Source: a virus. From it: 53,676 nucleotides of DNA. Positions 1 to 6,710 of this stretch are shown piece by piece. The stretch spans positions 1 through 53,676 of IMG/VR virus record IMGVR_UViG_3300030101_001806. The stretch is one strand, 5' to 3'. The position numbers and the translations under genes were made by a program. The notes below the pieces were generated by a model that saw only the letters and a program-made list of their open reading frames with translations, was not told the DNA's origin and did no database searches. Each line of letters starts with the position of its first letter. Positions within the stretch are counted from its first letter, which is position 1.

Positions 1-439
1 TGCATGTGCTCGTGCTTCTTTATCTCTGTCAGGCATATACTCAAGAACTGGAATACCTGCCATGCGTAAATCTTGCAACAGAGATTGGCCAGATGCCTTT
101 TTTTCTATCATCACTGCGTCTGGCTCATAATCATAATATGCTTCTTGTGCAAGTTTACGAAGTTGAGGATATGTAACTCTGTCATACCACATCTCAAGAA
201 CAATAACATTGACTTGACCATGCAGTCTAAAAACTCCCCAAGTGGTTCTAGCAGAATATGATGTTTTCTCTTTTGTAGAAAAAGCTGTGTCATAGGACTG
301 CAACACATATTCAATGTTTGGCAGATTTGGTTCTTCCCATGGTTGCCACCATTCAGCTTTTAAGATGCCACCACCTTTTGGCATTGGTCTTTGTTGTAAC
401 TGGCCAGCACTGGCATATGTCCCAAGTGATTGCTCAAGT
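1..439. repeat. Terminal overlap, left copy
   Basis: Bases 1-439 align without gaps to 53238-53676, with 16 mismatches counted by eye (about 96% identity). Both copies lie inside the large terminase gene in the same frame. Most differences are silent. Four change the residue: Asn/Thr and Leu/Met at adjacent codons near 324, Gln/Lys near 432 and Thr/Ser near 420. The simplest reading is the overlap of a circular or terminally redundant genome closed with sequence from a related strain. Confidence 0.93.
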
Positions 440-1212
440 ATATTTAATGTTCTCTCGTCAATGCGTTCTGGCCAAAGTAATTCGCCATCTTCCTGACGTG
501 GATCTGCAAATGCTAAAGTTGACTTGAGAGGTGTCGGATGGTCATGCTCATATCTTGCAGGCAGGCATAGGTGATCCCAGTCTTCATATTCGTTCGCAAG
601 TATGTGGCCAGTTAAGTCATTCTCATGAACTCTTTGCATAATGATTACAAATGCACCATTCTTTGGATCGTTAAGTCTTGTCTGCATAGATTGATCCCAC
701 CATTCAAGAACACCTTGTCTAACTGTATTGGATTCTGCCTCACGCACATTGTGAGGATCGTCAATAACGATAATGTCACCACCTTCACCTGTCAAAGCAC
801 CATCAACAGAAGTTGCGATGCGAATACCTGTCTTGTCATTCTCAAACCTTTGCTTTTGATTTTGGTCTGTTGTCAAATTGTATATGTCACCAAAATGACT
901 TTTATACCATGGACTGTCAACCAATCTTCTGCACTTGACAGAGTCTCTAATTGATAGTGTCAATGCATATGATGCAAATAAAAATTTTCTTGTGGGATCG
1001 ACTGTCCATGTCCATGCTGGCAGAGCCACTGCAACAGATATTGATTTCATGTGTCTCGGTGGCACATTTATAATCAACCTTTTTATATCGCCATGAACGA
1101 CAGCTTGCAAATGTTCACTGATTGCATCTATATGCCAGTTGTCATAAAAGTCTCTTGAAGGTTCAATTATTGGCCAACTATTCTTGGTGAACTCTTTTAA
1201 TGACCTCTTCAT
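1..1212 (-). CDS. terL: Terminase large subunit, N-terminal and middle part (runs off the left edge)
   Basis: This is the ATPase motor that pumps DNA into the procapsid and cuts it with its nuclease domain. The reading frame was translated by hand from ATG at 1212-1210 and stays open to base 1 (404 codons). It shows a Walker A-like PPRHMKS at about residues 51-57 and a Walker B-like IIVIDDP near residue 150, both typical of phage terminases. The start overlaps the end of the upstream terS-like gene by 35 bases. The missing C-terminal nuclease part is present at the other end of the window (53007-53676). Joining the two at the overlap gives 480 residues, a normal family length. The identification is firm; only the exact start is uncertain. 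Confidence 0.95.
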   Translation of the reverse strand, partial: MKRSLKEFTKNSWPIIEPSRDFYDNWHIDAISEHLQAVVHGDIKRLIINVPPRHMKSISVAVALPAWTWTVDPTRKFLFASYALTLSIRDSVKCRRLVDSPWYKSHFGDIYNLTTDQNQKQRFENDKTGIRIATSVDGALTGEGGDIIVIDDPHNVREAESNTVRQGVLEWWDQSMQTRLNDPKNGAFVIIMQRVHENDLTGHILANEYEDWDHLCLPARYEHDHPTPLKSTLAFADPRQEDGELLWPERIDERTLNILEQSLGTYASAGQLQQRPMPKGGGILKAEWWQPWEEPNLPNIEYVLQSYDTAFSTKEKTSYSARTTWGVFRLHGQVNVIVLEMWYDRVTYPQLRKLAQEAYYDYEPDAVMIEKKASGQSLLQDLRMAGIPVLEYMPDRDKEARAHA

Positions 1213-1705
1213 CTTCTCTGCTCTCACTTGATTCAATGACAGCATGTTCAAGGACTCTTTCAATTGTGTTGAGATCTCCATCTGATAACCTCGATATATC
1301 TAATACTTTCTTTTCTTCTATTTGTGCTGTAACTTCAACAGCTTTTAAATCTGGCACGCATTTGCCAAGCAATGTTTTTGCAGCCATGACTCTAAGTTCT
1401 GGATCTGCAGAAACTTTACCAACTGTCATCATACCACCATCACCATTTTTGTAGACAGGAAATATTTCTTTCCCTTGCATGACCTGTGTCAAAAATCCGA
1501 CAGGATCTGCTTGTCCCATTATCCAGTTGATAGTTGCATTGTGATTCCACTTATAAGGTTTATCTCTCGCAGGTTTTTGATACTTCATAGGTTCAACTGA
1601 TTTAAATCTGCCATCCCATGCCTCAGTTTTTATAGGTGGACCATCTTTGACAGGTCTCTGCACCTGCATTTTTGGTGTATTTTTCTCTGATTGGTGTTTT
1701 TTCAT
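1178..1705 (-). CDS. terS: Probable terminase small subunit
   Basis: Small terminases recognise the packaging site and load the large subunit. The 175-residue product is charged and has a basic, proline-rich N-terminus. It is followed by a stretch common in phage small terminases: a DPVGFLTQVMQG segment near residues 67-78, then a segment around residues 100-120 with the pattern DPELR-AAK-LLGK--PDLK. It lies directly upstream of terL and overlaps it by 35 bases, the usual order. No good ribosome binding site precedes ATG 1705; a later Met at residue 13 is possible. It is the first gene of the leftward late block. The family is recognised by pattern and position rather than by a diagnostic motif. 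Confidence 0.75.
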   Translation of the reverse strand: MKKHQSEKNTPKMQVQRPVKDGPPIKTEAWDGRFKSVEPMKYQKPARDKPYKWNHNATINWIMGQADPVGFLTQVMQGKEIFPVYKNGDGGMMTVGKVSADPELRVMAAKTLLGKCVPDLKAVEVTAQIEEKKVLDISRLSDGDLNTIERVLEHAVIESSESREDEEVIKRVHQE

Positions 1706-1769
1706 GTCAAAATGTTAATTTTATTAATATTTTTAAAAATTAAGTGTCAGACAATTATATACTTATTTT
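1706..1769 (-). promoter_or_regulatory. AT-rich leader of the late block; possible late promoter
   Basis: This short, very AT-rich segment separates the terminator at 1770-1802 from the small-terminase start. It is the only gap in front of the whole leftward late block, so a late promoter is expected here. The early pattern TTTACT-N17-GATACT is absent. A weak candidate on the minus strand is TTGTCT, 17 bases, AATATT. The short palindrome TGTCTGACA overlaps it. This is a positional inference. Confidence 0.3.
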
Positions 1770-1802
1770 TATAAAAAAGAAAAGCCAGAAATTAATCTGG
1801 CT
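1770..1802 (-). terminator. Rho-independent terminator after the 193-residue gene
   Basis: On the minus strand AGCCAGA and TCTGGCT form a 7-bp stem (1783-1789 with 1796-1802) around a 6-base TTAATT loop. The stem is followed at once by TTTTCTTTTTTAT. It lies about 50 bases past the stop of the gene ending at 1856 and would separate that gene from the late block. The stem-loop core AGAAATTAATCT recurs in the hairpin at 17661-17692. Confidence 0.75.
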
Positions 1803-1855
1803 CAACTTTATTACTTATTATGAGGATTACATGCGTAATAATTTATTATAACTTA

Positions 1856-2437
1856 CTAAAAATTATAATCATAAAACTTTCTTGGAGTAGATGACAGAAG
1901 ATGACGACCATTCTTTGACTTCCAAGACCCATCTTTTTGTTTTCTAATAGCAATCACATCTGCAGTTGGATCTGAAACAACAGACCACTTCTGATCAAGC
2001 TGATTAACAACATGACCACAAAAACCTCCAGGAGCAACTTTCTTTTTCCACTCTCCTTTCATGGCAATCATAGGACGAGCATAAATAGTTTTAACAGATG
2101 CTACTCTAACAATCTCATATGGATTGATGTCAGTATACATATGTAAATTCGCATACTTATAAAATACATGATGAACAACAAACTGTGGCTCAACCTTTTC
2201 AAAACCTTGTTTATTTAAAAAAGCAATATCAGTAACATCATTTGGATCTAAGTTCTCAAGGAAGTCAATGGCATCTTTTTCATTATGAAACCTTAAAGCA
2301 TCAGCATCATAAATCGCAACTGTGTACAAACCTTTTTTGTGATGTGGTCCAACAAGTTTTGCCTCATCAAACCACTTTTTAATGTCACCATTTACAGTAA
2401 CATCAACATTACATTTAATTAAATAATTTTTAAGCAT
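1856..2437 (-). CDS. Conserved hypothetical protein with its own early promoter (193 residues)
   Basis: The function is not known. The C-terminal half, from about residue 105, resembles a family of hypothetical proteins found in phages and bacteria. Its recognisable pattern is PYEIVRV near the start of the domain, then GGF-GHVVNQ--Q-W--SDP, and the terminal PRKFYDYNF. No enzyme motif or membrane segment is visible. The N-terminal half has short beta-like segments and no family I know. It is monocistronic: promoter at 2466-2494, ribosome site GAGAAAGGA before the start, and a terminator at 1770-1802. It shares its promoter type with the rightward early operons, so it is probably expressed early. 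A host-takeover or regulatory role is plausible but unproven. Confidence 0.8.
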   Translation of the reverse strand: MLKNYLIKCNVDVTVNGDIKKWFDEAKLVGPHHKKGLYTVAIYDADALRFHNEKDAIDFLENLDPNDVTDIAFLNKQGFEKVEPQFVVHHVFYKYANLHMYTDINPYEIVRVASVKTIYARPMIAMKGEWKKKVAPGGFCGHVVNQLDQKWSVVSDPTADVIAIRKQKDGSWKSKNGRHLLSSTPRKFYDYNF

Positions 2438-2465
2438 AAATAAATTTCCTTTCTCAGTTATATAT

Positions 2466-2494
2466 AGTATCGCATAAGATGGCAGAAAAGTAAA
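2466..2494 (-). promoter_or_regulatory. Early promoter P1 (leftward)
   Basis: On the minus strand TTTACT (2494-2489), a 17-base spacer and GATACT (2471-2466) form a sigma-70-like promoter. It is followed by TGAGAAAGGAAA just before the start of the 193-residue gene. Boxes and spacing are identical to the four rightward promoters. Confidence 0.8.
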
Positions 2495-2687
2495 GTAAAA
2501 AAATAAAAAAGATTAAAAGAGCCCAAAGACTGGGTAACGAAACCATTAACTTTTGACATTGGGGTCGACTTGTAACTTATTGTAATCAATAAACTTTTCT
2601 GCCCATGAACCCAGTGTTACCAGTCTTCTCTAAATTTTTACAAAGAAATATTTTTTCTGATTTCTCTCCTTATATATACTTTTCTTG

Positions 2688-2716
2688 TTTACTATTTTAG
2701 AATAATATAAGATACT
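2688..2716 (+). promoter_or_regulatory. Early promoter P2
   Basis: TTTACT at 2688-2693, 17 bases, then GATACT at 2711-2716, with the shared leader TTGAGAAAGGAAA just before the ATG at 2746. It would drive the first rightward operon (2746-8167). The upstream TTTACTTTACTT extension seen at the other sites is weaker here. Confidence 0.8.
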
Positions 2717-2745
2717 ATAAATCCATTTGAGAAAGGAAACCATTT

Positions 2746-3357
2746 ATGAATACAGATATCAGATTGTTTCATGGCACAAGTAAAAAGCACCTTGATTCAA
2801 TATTAAGAAGAGGATTACAACCAAGAGGAACTAATCCATCCAACTGGGAAGACTTCCCATCAGCACCTGACAGAGTTTATCTGACAAGGTCATATGCAAT
2901 ATTCTTTGCATTAAAATCAGCTTACCTCACCAACACTGATCCTGTAATCATTGAAGTAGATGTCCAGGACAATCTAGTTGCTGACGAAGATTATCTTGCT
3001 CAATGTAAATGGAAAGATAAAGAATTAAATTTTTTACAGGATAAAAGTTTAGAAGACAAAACTTTGTATTGGAAGATAAGATCTCCAGCTTATCCTATGA
3101 TGGCTGAACACTCATTAAATAAATTAGGTAACTGTTGCCACATGGGAACAATAAAACCAAAACAAATTAAAAGCTGGATGTCATTCAGAAAAGATAATGA
3201 GATAGCACTCAGCCATGATCCAACAATAACAATTCAGAACTTCTTCTTGCTCGGTCAAGGTTACATAAACTCTTTGCAAAGATTCTTTGACAGTTATGGT
3301 AAGCAAGGCAGAATGTGGGAAGAGTTTGATAAATTAATAGAGTTAAACAATGCCTAA
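2746..3357 (+). CDS. ADP-ribosyltransferase-fold-like early protein
   Basis: First gene of the rightward early operon, directly behind promoter P2. The N-terminal half resembles small ADP-ribosyltransferase and RNA 2'-phosphotransferase-like proteins. LFHGTSKKHLDSIL at residues 7-20 carries the HGT and a helix leading to GL-PRG; VYLTRSYAIFFALKSA follows near residues 44-59; then a beta strand IIEVDV and an ADEDYLAQ segment near 78-85. The same order is known to me from hypothetical phage and bacterial proteins. If active it would use NAD to modify a host protein or nucleic acid, as T4 Alt and Mod proteins do, but this is inference. An RNA-phosphate transferase or an inactive relative cannot be excluded. 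It overlaps the next gene by 8 bases and has a strong AGAAAGGA ribosome site. Confidence 0.6.
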   Translation: MNTDIRLFHGTSKKHLDSILRRGLQPRGTNPSNWEDFPSAPDRVYLTRSYAIFFALKSAYLTNTDPVIIEVDVQDNLVADEDYLAQCKWKDKELNFLQDKSLEDKTLYWKIRSPAYPMMAEHSLNKLGNCCHMGTIKPKQIKSWMSFRKDNEIALSHDPTITIQNFFLLGQGYINSLQRFFDSYGKQGRMWEEFDKLIELNNA

Positions 3358-3718
3358 AGTATTTGTAGTCAACAGACCAATAAGAAATAAATTTGGATGG
3401 ACACCTGACTTGAGTGATGCATCTCGATATGGATCAATTGAAATAGTTTTTGAACCTGATGATAATCCTCAGTTTGTTCCATCCCCAATGATAATGAAAG
3501 CAAGAAAGATTATGAAAGACTTCTCGCCAGAGGACTACATTCTCTGGCCAGGAGGAGGAGACCCAATAGCAGTGATGATAGTATGCATGATTGCTAGTGA
3601 GTTCTCTCCAGTGGTGCGTGTCCTTAGATGGGAACGCAATTTAGACAGAGGTGATAGGGATAGAAGACAAGGTTGGTACATGCCTGTTGCTTTAAATTTA
3701 AGAAAGGAAAAAGTATGA
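3350..3718 (+). CDS. Conserved phage protein, unknown function (122 residues)
   Basis: The function is unknown. The N-terminal MPKVFVVNRP segment, the central EDYILWPGGGDPIAVMI segment (about residues 62-78) and the closing VRVLRWERN match the layout of a small hypothetical protein common in phage early regions. No catalytic or metal site is evident. The start overlaps the upstream gene by 8 bases and the stop overlaps the next start (ATGA), so it is translationally coupled in the P2 operon. Confidence 0.75.
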   Translation: MPKVFVVNRPIRNKFGWTPDLSDASRYGSIEIVFEPDDNPQFVPSPMIMKARKIMKDFSPEDYILWPGGGDPIAVMIVCMIASEFSPVVRVLRWERNLDRGDRDRRQGWYMPVALNLRKEKV

Positions 3719-4302
3719 GTGAAATAAATCTGCTTGATGATGTAGCACCTGCATCAAATGAACTAGGTGCAATTTCTGATATGGCACAACAGATGTATGA
3801 TCTCCAAGAAGAGATTGTGAAACTGGAACTGTCATTGAAACAAAAGAAGCAGGATCTCGATAAGTTGGCTACTCAAGACCTTCCAGACCTTATGCAAGAA
3901 CTTAATCTCAAAGACTTTACTCTTAACAATGGAGCAAAGGTTACAGTTGATGATGTGCTCAGTGGTTCAATACCATCAGCAAGTTCTATACTAAGAGCAA
4001 AAGGTGAGGACAAGATGGAGAAAGAGATGCGTCAAGAACAATGCTTTGATTGGCTAAGAGCCAATGGTGGTTCGGATTTAATCAAGAGCAATGTTGAGGT
4101 TCAATTCGGTCGTGATGAAGATAAGTTATGTAATGACTTCACAAAAGAGTTACAGGACAGATCTATTCATTACAGAAGAGCAGTGGGAGTTCATCCAGCT
4201 ACTCTCAATTCATTTTTAAAAGAAAAGATTGAGAATGGTTCAAATGTTCCCAGAGATACTTTCAAATTGTTTGAAGGTCGCAAAGCCAAGATAAGGAGAT
4301 AA
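3715..4302 (+). CDS. Conserved replication-module protein with N-terminal coiled coil
   Basis: The start is placed at ATG 3715, which overlaps the previous stop (ATGA) and has AGAAAGGA upstream; an upstream in-frame Met at 3673 lies inside the preceding gene and is unlikely. The 195-residue product begins with a coiled coil of about 40 residues (roughly 20-60, rich in Glu, Lys, Leu and Gln). It ends with a conserved-looking domain carrying VHPATLNSFLKEKIE and a final LFEGRKAKIRR. This ending is familiar from phage replication regions next to ssDNA-binding proteins and primases. The role is unknown; it may be an accessory protein for DNA metabolism. Confidence 0.75.
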   Translation: MSEINLLDDVAPASNELGAISDMAQQMYDLQEEIVKLELSLKQKKQDLDKLATQDLPDLMQELNLKDFTLNNGAKVTVDDVLSGSIPSASSILRAKGEDKMEKEMRQEQCFDWLRANGGSDLIKSNVEVQFGRDEDKLCNDFTKELQDRSIHYRRAVGVHPATLNSFLKEKIENGSNVPRDTFKLFEGRKAKIRR

Positions 4303-4304
4303 AC

Positions 4305-5093
4305 ATGGCAAATCAAATAAAGAAAAAAGAGTCAGCTGAAATCGTTGACATTAACTTACTGCTTGAGGATTCTGAAGCAGGACATAACATGTCTAATGAT
4401 GACATGATGATACCAAGACTGAGGATATTACAAGACGGATCTCCTCAAGTAAAAAAGAGAGATGGAGCATATGTTGATGGTGCTGAGCCAGGACATATCT
4501 TTGATAATGTTTCTCGAGAAGTTTATGATGGTGAGAAAGGCATCATGGTTGTTCCTGTAACTTACAGAGGAACTTACATTGAATGGAAACCAGACAGAGG
4601 TGGATTGGTCGGAGATCGTGGACCAAATTATGATATCTCAGAATGTAAAGCGAATGAAAAAGGTAAGTTGTTTCTGCCTAATGGTAATGAGGTTGTTAGA
4701 ACAAATGAATACTTTGTATTTGTAGTTGACGATGATGGAGTGTATTCGCCAGCACTTATATCAATGTCATCATCTGGTTTAAAGAAAAGTAAAAGATGGA
4801 ACTCAATGATCAATCGTTTACAAATACCTCATCCCAATGGATCTGGTACAATCAATCCAGCAATGTTCTGGACTGCTTACAAATTAACATCAGTGCCAGA
4901 GAGTAATGACGATGGCTCATGGATGAATTGGGAAGTTGAAATGTGCTTTGATGCAAAATCAGGTGGGATACTGGCCAATCTTCCGACAGGAAAAGATATC
5001 TATCTTGAGGCAAGAAACTTTAGAAATAAAGTCAAAGATGGTGATATCAAAGTGTCTGCAGATGATTCGCAAGATACCAATGATGATTTCTAA
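4305..5093 (+). CDS. Probable single-stranded DNA-binding protein
   Basis: A 262-residue acidic protein with a charged N-terminal arm, a beta-rich core and a strongly acidic C-terminal tail ending in DDSQDTNDDF. A short acidic tail with a terminal Phe is the hallmark by which SSB-type proteins contact replication partners. The core (about residues 35-240) holds several beta segments with aromatic residues, such as YRGTYIEWKP. The position just before the primase and helicase genes fits. AAGGAG lies 8 bases before the ATG. The tail and context support the call; the OB fold itself is inferred and needs a profile or structure comparison. Confidence 0.6.
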   Translation: MANQIKKKESAEIVDINLLLEDSEAGHNMSNDDMMIPRLRILQDGSPQVKKRDGAYVDGAEPGHIFDNVSREVYDGEKGIMVVPVTYRGTYIEWKPDRGGLVGDRGPNYDISECKANEKGKLFLPNGNEVVRTNEYFVFVVDDDGVYSPALISMSSSGLKKSKRWNSMINRLQIPHPNGSGTINPAMFWTAYKLTSVPESNDDGSWMNWEVEMCFDAKSGGILANLPTGKDIYLEARNFRNKVKDGDIKVSADDSQDTNDDF

Positions 5094-5135
5094 TTCTACT
5101 CCAAATAAAATTTTGCCTTAATTTTTAAAGAGTAG

Positions 5136-6710
5136 ATGTTGTGGGGAGTAACTTCCCCACAGCTTAATTATGAGGATGAGATGGCGATAGAAGAAAGATT
5201 TATGAATCTGTTTAGAGGATATGAACTTGCCCATGGGCAGTATCGTGTTCAGACAACAGAGGCAGATGGCAAGAAGTCTGGCAGAGCATTAACAGTAAGT
5301 GAGCCAGCAACAATAGAAAATTTTAAAGAACATTTAAGTGGTGGCGAATATATATTAGGTGTCATCATGTTAAAGAAAAACAACTCATGTAACTTTGGTG
5401 TCATTGATATAGATATCCGTGGCAGTGGTAAGCTGAATGAAAGTCTTGAGAGTCTTGAGAAGAAAATAAGAAACACTCCACTGATACTTTGCAGAAGTAA
5501 GTCTGGTGGTGCTCACTTATATTTATTTGCAGATCCAGAGATTGCTGCAGTTGATATGGTAAACAAGTTGAATGAGTATGCAGCACATTTAGGTTATGGT
5601 GGTGCTGAGATCTTCCCCAAGCAGATCTCTCGTGCCAATGATAGAGATAGAGGAAACTGGATTAACCTTTGTTACTGGGATGGTGACAACACTGAAAGAT
5701 ATGCAATCAGCAATGGAAAGAAATTAAGTCTGATGCAGTTTGTAAAGTTAGCTGAACAAAAAACATCCACATACGATGAGCTGATGAAGTCCAGCTTTAA
5801 ATTAGTTGATCACTTCAAAGATGGTCCACCATGTCTGCAGCACATAATGACAATGGGATTTCCTGAAGGTGGTCGCAACAGTTCATTATTTAATGTTGGT
5901 GTTTACTTTAGAAAAAAGAATCCAGACGACTGGCAAGAGGATCTGATGAAGTTTAATTATGAACATGTTGATGAACCATTGCCAGCAACAGAGATAAATG
6001 GATTGATAAAAGCAGTCTTAAAAAAAGATTATGCATACACCTGTAAACAAGCACCAATATGTAATTACTGTGAACGATCCAAATGTATTAAAAGAGACTA
6101 TGGCATTGGTGGCATTGGTGGTGGTGCAACGATAGAGATAGATGCCATCACTAAATATGAAACTGAGAACAGGTCATCAGTGAGATGGTACATTGAAGTT
6201 CAGGGAGAAAGAATAGAAGTAACAACACAACAGTTACTTGATCAAAGACAATTACAAAAGCTATGTGTTGAAAAGTTAAATAAATGTCCAAGCACAATGC
6301 CTGCAGCAAAATGGGAAACAAGAGTCAATGAACTGCTGACAACAGTTGAAGTGATACAAGATCCAGATGATGCAAGTCCACAAGGTCAGTTTGAAAAGAT
6401 CCTTGATTCATTCTTAACAGGTAAAGTCCAAGCCAGACAAAAGGATGAGATCATGAATGGTAAGCCATGGCATGACTCTGATGAGAACAAAGTTTATTTT
6501 AGATCTGAGGATCTTTTTATATTTCTTGAGTCAAGAAGATTTAGATATCCATCCCAGCATCAAGTTTGGTCTTGGCTGAGAACTTTGGAAGGTGATAGAA
6601 AAACATTCAGGATAAAATCCAAGCCAGTGAAAGTTTGGTCAGTGCCTGCACCAGAGTTTTATGATGATGAAGAACTTGATGTGCCATCAACAGTTGTGGA
6701 GGATTTTTGA
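5136..6710 (+). CDS. Archaeo-eukaryotic-type primase (TOTE-like)
   Basis: Makes primers for phage DNA synthesis. The N-terminal domain carries the two-metal site FGVIDIDI (Asp91 and Asp93) and the nucleotide-binding motif SKSGGAH (121-127), the pattern of archaeo-eukaryotic primases of the TOTE group. A helical region follows from about 225, then a Cys cluster near 305-325 (C-x5-C-x2-C-x4-C) that could bind zinc, and a C-terminal domain rich in charged residues that may contact the helicase. ATG 5136 is preceded by AAAGAG; ATG 5181, preceded by GAGGA, is an alternative start and perhaps the better one. The stop overlaps the helicase start. Confidence 0.85.
   Translation: MLWGVTSPQLNYEDEMAIEERFMNLFRGYELAHGQYRVQTTEADGKKSGRALTVSEPATIENFKEHLSGGEYILGVIMLKKNNSCNFGVIDIDIRGSGKLNESLESLEKKIRNTPLILCRSKSGGAHLYLFADPEIAAVDMVNKLNEYAAHLGYGGAEIFPKQISRANDRDRGNWINLCYWDGDNTERYAISNGKKLSLMQFVKLAEQKTSTYDELMKSSFKLVDHFKDGPPCLQHIMTMGFPEGGRNSSLFNVGVYFRKKNPDDWQEDLMKFNYEHVDEPLPATEINGLIKAVLKKDYAYTCKQAPICNYCERSKCIKRDYGIGGIGGGATIEIDAITKYETENRSSVRWYIEVQGERIEVTTQQLLDQRQLQKLCVEKLNKCPSTMPAAKWETRVNELLTTVEVIQDPDDASPQGQFEKILDSFLTGKVQARQKDEIMNGKPWHDSDENKVYFRSEDLFIFLESRRFRYPSQHQVWSWLRTLEGDRKTFRIKSKPVKVWSVPAPEFYDDEELDVPSTVVEDF

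Larger units (their letters stand above)
2438..2745. other. Divergent intergenic region with two early promoters and a structured core
   Basis: This 308-base gap lies between the leftward 193-residue gene and the first rightward gene. Each side carries one promoter of the shared type. The roughly 190 bases between the two -35 boxes contain no convincing reading frame. They do contain a long-range inverted repeat: AAGACTGGGTAAC at 2526-2538 pairs with GTTACCAGTCTT at 2616-2627 with one bulged base. An inner TTATTG/CAATAA stem lies at about 2578-2593. GCCCA is also repeated near both arms. It could be a small RNA, an origin, or an operator region; the sequence does not decide. Confidence 0.6.

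Noticed and set aside
2521-2630. tRNA-like gene in the divergent region
   Set aside because: The paired arms are too far apart, and no anticodon stem, T-loop GTTCGA or CCA-type end was found.
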